Assembly (NCBI GenBank): GCA_012729475.1
Contig: JAAYDB010000045.1
Span: 1-33,123 of the forward strand
Reading direction: 5' to 3'
Origin: Bacteroidota bacterium
GTDB lineage: Bacteria; Bacteroidota; Bacteroidia; Bacteroidales; VadinHA17
DNA: 33,123 nucleotides
The notes below the pieces were generated by a model that saw only the letters and a list, made by a program, of their open reading frames with translations, was not told the DNA's origin and made no database searches. Shown here piece after piece: positions 24,409-30,371 of this stretch. Numbering within the stretch: the stretch's first letter is position 1; every line of letters begins with the position of its first letter. A program made the position numbers and the translations under genes.

Positions 24409-26967
24409 TTGAAGAAAGTCAGAAACATAAGATCAGGTACTCTCTTAAAGGATGCGATAATATTTTTGCAGAGATACAAACATGCCATACCCTGGCATCT
24501 GATAATTCTTTTTCTTGTTCTGTCGTCAGTTTCGATAATTGTTGGGATGGTATTTTACCAGAACCATAAAAAAACCCTGTTACTGAACAGCACAAAAGAA
24601 CTTTCTGCTATTGCCGATCTTAAGGCAAAACAGATAATACAGTGGAGAAGCGAGAGGATGGCAGATGCTTTCAATTTTAGTCAGAACAATAGTCTGATGA
24701 AGAATTATGATGCTTACATATCAGGTAATCAAAGGCTTAAGGAAGACCTTGTTCAGATTTTGAAAGTACTGACAGACAGTTATGACTATCGCAATGCACT
24801 TTTCGTTGACAGAGATTGTAATGTCATTCTTTATCATCCCGATCAGGATACTGTTCTGGGTGATTATTTACGATCAATACTCCCTGGGGTTATTGATAAA
24901 GGTGATATTGTAATGACGGATTTGCATCATGCAAAAAATGTAAGTTTTGTTCATCTTGATCTGCTTGTACCGATGAGGAAAAGGAAAGATAATGATTCAA
25001 CTGTTTTTGGGGCTTTGGTATTAAGGGTCGATCCGGGAAGAGTATTATATCCCATACTTCAATCATGGCCATCAGCAACAAGGACATCGGAAGCCTTATT
25101 GTTTCACCGTGAAGGAGATGAGATCGTTTATCTGAATGAACTCAGGCACATGCAGAAATCAGAACTTTTGTTGCGGAAATCCATAACGGAAGAAGAGCTT
25201 GCGGCCGCTCAGGCTCTACTGGGAAATATGGAAACAACAGATGCCATTGACTATCGTGGTGTTCCCGTAATAGCTGCAATGAAGAGGGTTCCTGAGACTC
25301 CCTGGTTCCTGATAGCAAAGACTGATAAAAGAGAAGTCTTCAGCTCATTACTCGACACGAAAAGGCTTATCCTCATAATTGTAGTCCTTTTTATTCTCAC
25401 CAGTGGTTCCTCCCTCGGATTCTTCTGGTGGAATCAAAGGGTAAGGTTTTACAGACAGAAATATGAAAAAGAGCTCGAGCGAATGGCCCTTGTCAGACAT
25501 TTTGACTATATACTTAAATTTGCCAATGATATAATATTTCTTACAGATAAGGATTTTAATGTTGTGGAGATAAATGATAAGGCACTTGAAACTTATCAGT
25601 ATGGCAGAGACGAAGTCATAGGGTTCCCTTTAAGCAATCTGACTCACGGTTCTTCATCAAAAATATTCAGGAACAAACTCTCATCACTTGACGATAAAGG
25701 ATTTGCTGTTTTTGAAGCAAGTCACAGAAAAAAAGACGGTTCTGTTTTTCCTATTGAGATCAGTGCCAGAAGGGTGGACATCGAAGGAGTTAAATTTTAC
25801 CAGGCTATATGCCGCGATATTACGGAAAGGAAACACGCTGAGCTGATACTGAAAGAGAGCGAGGAAAAATTTCGTAAGATATTTGAAGAGAGCCCCCTTT
25901 CCATTGCAATGACAGATAAGGATATGGGTATTATTAGTGTGAATCAGGCTTACACCAGATTATTAGGGTATCCGGAAGAAGAACTGACAGGAATGATTTA
26001 CAAAAACTTTACTCATCCTGATGATGTAGCTGCTGATGAGATTGCAATACTGGATTTGGTGGCCAGGAAAATACCCATATATCATACAGAAAAACGCTAC
26101 CTTAAAAAAGACGGCTCAGTAATATGGGGACTCACAACAGTGAGCATAGTGCGTAACAATGATGGAGAGATACAGTTCTTCCTGGTTATGGTTGAGGATA
26201 TAACCTATATAAAAAACGCAGAAGCAGAAATAATTGAAGCAAAAGACAAAGCTGAAGAAAGTGACCGGCTGAAGACAGCATTCCTTCATAACGTGTCACA
26301 CGAGATAAGAACCCCGATGAACGCCATAATGGGTTTCTCCAGTCTGCTCGACGATCCTGATATTACCCAAAATGACAGAACCCAGTTCACTGAAATTATT
26401 AAGCAAAGCGGGAACCAACTCCTGTCAATAATAAACGATATTGTCGATCTTGCCAGTATTGAAAGCGGTCAGATGAAAATCAATATCCGGCCGGTTAATA
26501 TCAATAAAGTATTAAAAAGCCTGTGTGAACAGTTTGGTTACAAGGAAAGGTCTCAGAAAGTGAAGTTGAGACTCAGGACAAGCCTTGAAAACGATGAGGC
26601 TGAAATAATGACTGATGGAACAAAACTGGTGCAGATACTGTCAAATTTGATAAATAACGCTATGAAATTCACATTGAACGGCAGAGTTGATGTGGGATAT
26701 AAAATGAAAAAGGAATTTCTTGAATTCTCGGTAAAGGATACAGGAATAGGTATTCCAGAAGAATTTCACAACAAAGTATTTGAGCGATTTTACCAGGTCG
26801 ATAATAAGGGTTCCCGTCAATATCAGGGAACAGGATTGGGCCTTTCAATATGTAAGGCTTATGCCGAACTGCTCGGAGGCAAAATATGGTTGAATTCGAA
26901 ACCCGGCGAAGGAACTACATTCACTTTTACCATTCCTTACATTCCTTCTGAAAAAAAATCCGGCTGA
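24409..26967 (+). CDS. Orphan PAS sensor histidine kinase
   Basis: A membrane two-component sensor of 852 residues if the TTG at 24409 is the start; the first in-frame ATG (residue 47) falls inside the first membrane helix, so TTG is preferred. Order: membrane helix 1 (30-50), large periplasmic sensor region of Cache-like layout (51-318), membrane helix 2 (319-341), a short linker, PAS 1 (about 363-475, ending CRDITERKHAE), PAS 2 (about 485-605, ending VEDITYIKNAE), HisKA with phospho-acceptor H631 in HNVSHEIRTPMNAI, and HATPase with N-box (746-754), G1 DTGIGIP (777-783) and G2 GTGLGLSI (807-814). There is no receiver domain and no response regulator next to it, so partner and ligand are unknown. 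Confidence 0.92.
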   Translation: MKKVRNIRSGTLLKDAIIFLQRYKHAIPWHLIILFLVLSSVSIIVGMVFYQNHKKTLLLNSTKELSAIADLKAKQIIQWRSERMADAFNFSQNNSLMKNYDAYISGNQRLKEDLVQILKVLTDSYDYRNALFVDRDCNVILYHPDQDTVLGDYLRSILPGVIDKGDIVMTDLHHAKNVSFVHLDLLVPMRKRKDNDSTVFGALVLRVDPGRVLYPILQSWPSATRTSEALLFHREGDEIVYLNELRHMQKSELLLRKSITEEELAAAQALLGNMETTDAIDYRGVPVIAAMKRVPETPWFLIAKTDKREVFSSLLDTKRLILIIVVLFILTSGSSLGFFWWNQRVRFYRQKYEKELERMALVRHFDYILKFANDIIFLTDKDFNVVEINDKALETYQYGRDEVIGFPLSNLTHGSSSKIFRNKLSSLDDKGFAVFEASHRKKDGSVFPIEISARRVDIEGVKFYQAICRDITERKHAELILKESEEKFRKIFEESPLSIAMTDKDMGIISVNQAYTRLLGYPEEELTGMIYKNFTHPDDVAADEIAILDLVARKIPIYHTEKRYLKKDGSVIWGLTTVSIVRNNDGEIQFFLVMVEDITYIKNAEAEIIEAKDKAEESDRLKTAFLHNVSHEIRTPMNAIMGFSSLLDDPDITQNDRTQFTEIIKQSGNQLLSIINDIVDLASIESGQMKINIRPVNINKVLKSLCEQFGYKERSQKVKLRLRTSLENDEAEIMTDGTKLVQILSNLINNAMKFTLNGRVDVGYKMKKEFLEFSVKDTGIGIPEEFHNKVFERFYQVDNKGSRQYQGTGLGLSICKAYAELLGGKIWLNSKPGEGTTFTFTIPYIPSEKKSG

Positions 26968-27234
26968 AAGCAGAATAAATATTCCTGATCTCATCCAGTT
27001 GATTATTTTCACAGAATATTTTTATGAATGTGGGAATAAATTCATTTTAAAATAGTCTATTAAGTAGAAAATAAAACCAGTTAACTCTTAGCCATAATTT
27101 GAAATGAAGATCAACTATTTACTCAAAAATCTGAAAGAAACAAATTATAGGAAATATTTGTAAAACAAAATGACGGAATAGTTGGGAGAGAGTAGGTGTA
27201 TCTTCATTTACAATGACATATAAATTAAGAAAAC

Positions 27235-28539
27235 ATGAAGAAGACATTAATAACAACAGGAATAGTTATTGTTGCTATAACAATAGCAATGATTATATTT
27301 AATAAAGTTTTCTCAACGGATAAAAAAGAGCAGATTTTTGCTGAAGTAAAGCAGGGCCTTTTTGAGATAACTGTTTCAAATGCCGGCAGGTTAGTTGCCG
27401 AACATTCACTTGATATTTCCGGTCCGGATATAACAGCAGCCACTCAGACGGGAGGTAGTTCCCGCGGAAGACGGGGAGGTATGATGATGCGTGCAATGGA
27501 TCTGACAATCCAGGATATTGTGCCGGAGGGTACAATGGTTCAGAAAGGCGATTATATCGCTCAACTCGACAGGACAGAATATTCCAATACTTTAAATGAA
27601 GCTATTCAGAGCCTTGAAAATATGGAAGCAAATCTGGAAATGGCTATTCTGGATACGGCAGTCTCTCTGTCTGCTCTCAGGGATGATATAACAAACATCA
27701 AGTATCAGGTCAGAGAAGCACAGATCACTCTTGATGAATCACAATTTGAGCCACCTGCAACACAGCGTAAGGCTGAAATCAACCTTAACAAACAGCAGAG
27801 AGCTCTTGAACAGGCTGTTAAAAATTATGAGCTTAAATATGCCCTGGCCCTTGCAGATATAGTCACCGCAAGACAAAAAGTGCATGATGCACAGGAATAC
27901 ATAAACACTCTTCAGGACTTTCTCTCTAAATTTACCATAACAGCCCCGGCATCAGGAATAGTTATGTATAAGGAGGAGTTTGACGGCAGTAAGAGAAAAA
28001 CAGGTTCAAGTCTTAATCCCTTTGATCTGGTAGTGGCTACCCTCCCTGATCTTACTTCAATGCTTTCTGAAGTATATGTAAATGAAATTGAGGTGAATAA
28101 GGTGAAGGTCGGACAACAGGTTGTAATAACTGTCGATGCTCTTCCTAATAAGGTTCTGAATGGTACAATAAAATCAGTTGCAAATGTGGGTGAAGTGCTT
28201 CCAAATTCAGATGTTAAAATGTTCGAGGTAGTAATCAGAATTAATGGTACCGATTCAGAGATCCGTCCTGAAATGACTTCATGGAATAAAATCATCATTA
28301 AAACAGTACCGGATGCCATTTATATACCTCTGGAGTGTGTTCGTGCCAGTGAAGATGATATCCCATTTGTAGTTATGAAAAATAAAACAAGACAGATCGT
28401 CGTTTTGGGTGATTTTAACGATAAGAATGTTATAATAAAAGATGGCCTTGAACCAGGAAACAATATCTATATAGTACCACCCGAGGATTATACCGACTTT
28501 AAACTTATTGGTCAAAGCTTATTAGCCGGTAATCAATAA
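27235..28539 (+). CDS. HlyD/MacA-type periplasmic efflux adaptor
   Basis: A 434-residue membrane-fusion protein that would bridge an inner-membrane transporter to an outer-membrane channel. A single N-terminal membrane helix (about 5-23) anchors it. The first lipoyl half (about 45-110, ending IVPEGTMVQKGDYIAQLD) is followed by a long alpha-helical hairpin (about 113-232), the second lipoyl half (APASGIVMYKEEF), and beta-barrel domains (TLPDLTSMLSEVYVNEIEVNKVKVGQQVVITVDALP onward). An unusual Arg/Gly/Met-rich stretch, RGRRGGMMMRAM, sits between the two strands of the first lipoyl half. No ABC or RND transporter or TolC-like gene is adjacent, so the partner is unknown. It starts 267 bases after the kinase. 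Confidence 0.88.
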   Translation: MKKTLITTGIVIVAITIAMIIFNKVFSTDKKEQIFAEVKQGLFEITVSNAGRLVAEHSLDISGPDITAATQTGGSSRGRRGGMMMRAMDLTIQDIVPEGTMVQKGDYIAQLDRTEYSNTLNEAIQSLENMEANLEMAILDTAVSLSALRDDITNIKYQVREAQITLDESQFEPPATQRKAEINLNKQQRALEQAVKNYELKYALALADIVTARQKVHDAQEYINTLQDFLSKFTITAPASGIVMYKEEFDGSKRKTGSSLNPFDLVVATLPDLTSMLSEVYVNEIEVNKVKVGQQVVITVDALPNKVLNGTIKSVANVGEVLPNSDVKMFEVVIRINGTDSEIRPEMTSWNKIIIKTVPDAIYIPLECVRASEDDIPFVVMKNKTRQIVVLGDFNDKNVIIKDGLEPGNNIYIVPPEDYTDFKLIGQSLLAGNQ

Positions 28540-28563
28540 TTTATTCCACTGTTTTATTACTGG

Positions 28564-28587
28564 AGTGTAAAGACCTATCTTTACACT
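28564..28587. promoter_or_regulatory. Perfect 9-bp inverted repeat upstream of the T9SS cargo gene
   Basis: AGTGTAAAG (28564-28572) is separated by six bases from its exact reverse complement CTTTACACT (28579-28587). No T-run follows on either strand, so it does not look like an intrinsic terminator. It overlaps a -7-like TATCTTTA (28576-28583) and lies 30 bases before the ATG at 28618, a position that suits an operator or a leader hairpin. Confidence 0.5.
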
Positions 28588-28617
28588 GAAAAACAACATT
28601 TTAAACAGGAGTAAAAT

Positions 28618-29868
28618 ATGTGTTATTTGTGGAAGAATAAGACAGTTCCTTTTTTCTTTGTTTTTTTATTCTTAGTAACCGCGAATTGCTATGCCGGGAT
28701 ACCGGGATGTACTGATCCTGTGGCACTCAATTATGACCCTGCAGCGACAACGAACGATGGAAGCTGTATCTACAAAGAGACAACAGTGATCCCGGAAATG
28801 GAAATCAGGCTGTCCGAAAAACTTGTAGAAACATCAGGCCTGATATACTGGGATCAACATATCTGGACACATAATGACAACAGTGATGTCAATATCTATC
28901 AGATTGATACCATCAGTGGTAATATAATACAATCCCTCTCCCTTCCGGGAGTTGTGAATACCGACTGGGAAGAGATATCCCAGGATTCTGCATATTTATA
29001 TATCGGTGACTTTGGCAATAATTCAGGAGGAAACCGGGAAGACCTGAATATACTCAGAGTAGATAAAAAAAGCCTGCTTGAAGGTGCTCCCCTGATTGAA
29101 AAAATAGAATTCTCCTGGTCAGATCAGATTGTCGGGCAGAAAGCATTCGCTGATACAGATTATGATTGCGAAGCATTTATTGTTACGAAGGATAGTATTT
29201 ATCTCTTTACAAAACAATGGATAAGTAAAAAAACCAGCCTTTACTCTTTGCCAAATACACCGGGAGTACATGTTGCAAAACTAAAAGATACATACGATGT
29301 GGAAGGCCTTGTGACGGGAGCCGTTCTGGTCGATAATAAGAACCTGATAGCCCTCTGCGGTTACAGCACTGCCCTTGAGCCTTTTATCCTGCTGCTTTAC
29401 GATTTTAATGGCCAGGATTTTTTCGGAGCTAATAAACGGAAAATATATATCAGGGCTGCAAATCATCAGATAGAGGGAATCACCACTGCCAACGGACTCA
29501 GATACTATGTTTCCAATGAATACCTGTCACTGGGCCCCTTTATCAATGTTCCTCAAAAATTACAGATAATAGATCTGCGCTCTTATCTGCAAAAATATTT
29601 CAATTCACTGGCTTCTGACACAAATAATCTCACAATGAATGATTATATCCTTTACCCTAATCCCGCGGATGATTATATATCACTGAAAAGTAATACTGTG
29701 ACTATTAGATCAGATTATCATCTGCTCGATCTTTCAGGCCGCGTAATACGTAAAGGTTTTTTTTCAGGAGATGAGCCGGATATTTCTGTTTCCGGTCTGA
29801 CTGCCGGTATTTATTTTTTGAAAATATGCAGGGAGAATTGCCGTACCTACAAAGTGATAAAGAAATAA
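28618..29868 (+). CDS. Secreted protein with T9SS type A sorting domain
   Basis: A 416-residue secreted protein whose ATG has an AGGAG seven bases upstream. It has a signal peptide (about 1-26, cleavage CYA/GIPG), then a small Cys-bounded module at C31-C50 of the GCTDPxALNYDPxA...DGSC type, found at the start of many Bacteroidota surface proteins. The middle (about 60-335) is a probable beta-propeller-like domain with repeated TSGLIYWDQHIWTHNDN, DYDCEAF and DVEGLV motifs, resembling SdiA-regulated or phytase-like proteins; I do not assign an activity. The C-terminus (340-416) is a T9SS sorting tail with YPNPADD, LLDLSGRVI, and GLTAGIYFLKI followed by a short basic end. It should be secreted through T9SS and cleaved by PorU. 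Confidence 0.88.
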   Translation: MCYLWKNKTVPFFFVFLFLVTANCYAGIPGCTDPVALNYDPAATTNDGSCIYKETTVIPEMEIRLSEKLVETSGLIYWDQHIWTHNDNSDVNIYQIDTISGNIIQSLSLPGVVNTDWEEISQDSAYLYIGDFGNNSGGNREDLNILRVDKKSLLEGAPLIEKIEFSWSDQIVGQKAFADTDYDCEAFIVTKDSIYLFTKQWISKKTSLYSLPNTPGVHVAKLKDTYDVEGLVTGAVLVDNKNLIALCGYSTALEPFILLLYDFNGQDFFGANKRKIYIRAANHQIEGITTANGLRYYVSNEYLSLGPFINVPQKLQIIDLRSYLQKYFNSLASDTNNLTMNDYILYPNPADDYISLKSNTVTIRSDYHLLDLSGRVIRKGFFSGDEPDISVSGLTAGIYFLKICRENCRTYKVIKK

Positions 29869-30043
29869 CAAATAATTATCAAAAGAAATGTTCTGATTCA
29901 TACAAAGTGCTTATTTCAATCTGCTTTATGCTGTATATTCGTTTGATTTTTGTTACAGGCTTAAACGATTCTGCCTGATCAGTGTCTGATAAAATGTGAT
30001 AAAAAAAAAGAAAGAGTAGGCTTAAGTCCTTGTTTATCAGTTG

Positions 30044-30118
30044 TGGGCGATGACGGATTCGAACCGCCGACCCTCTGCTTGTAAGGCAGACGCTCTGAAC
30101 CAACTGAGCTAATCGCCC
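30044..30118 (-). tRNA. tRNA-Val (anticodon UAC)
   Basis: On the minus strand the sequence folds as a cloverleaf: acceptor GGGCGAT pairs with ATCGCCC, the D arm has AGCTCAGTTGGTTCAGAGC, the anticodon stem TCTGC/GCAGA holds the loop CTTACAA with anticodon TAC (30083-30081), and the T arm carries GGTTCGAATCC. The discriminator base is A (30044). CCA is not encoded (the next bases are CAA). Decodes GUA valine codons. It stands alone. Confidence 0.96.
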
Positions 30119-30371
30119 GAAAAAGTGAATGCAAATATATATTAGATTTTAAATTCTGCAAAAGAAAAATCTTTTCATTTTCCGGAACAATTGTTAATAT
30201 GTTGAAAACACTATGCAAAATTTATACTGATTGTTGTTCTAAAATTTCTTAAATTCGCTTTAATTTGTTATAAATTTAAAAGAAAATGCGGATTCTGTCT
30301 GATTATCTGTGTTGTCTTATTGCTTCAATATTTAATGTTTTTTTATAATTGATTAACTGAACCAGATCTCA
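30119..30371. other. AT-rich leader between the tRNA and the adhesin gene
   Basis: About 250 bases with no gene I can support. It contains TAATTTG at 30261-30267 and a TTGTTG at 30231-30236, together a poor match to a Bacteroidota promoter because the spacing (24 bases) is long. An in-frame TAA at 30354-30356 precedes the adhesin ATG. The tRNA promoter presumably lies at the left edge on the minus strand. On the other side of the tRNA (29869-30043) I see only a nine-A run (T-run for the tRNA transcript) and a small dyad ATCAG/CTGAT. Confidence 0.4.

Noticed and set aside
27104-27163. Nineteen-residue reading frame between the kinase and the HlyD gene
   Set aside because: No ribosome-binding site and AT-rich sequence in which such short frames are expected by chance; a promoter-like TAATTTG just upstream is weak.
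29960-30020. Intrinsic terminator for the tRNA or the cargo gene
   Set aside because: There is a run of nine A (T on the minus strand) and a 5-bp dyad, but they are not in stem-then-T order on either strand.
30044-30118. tRNA-Val as an integration site of a mobile element
   Set aside because: No integrase, no second copy of the tRNA 3' end and no change in gene style on either side within the window.
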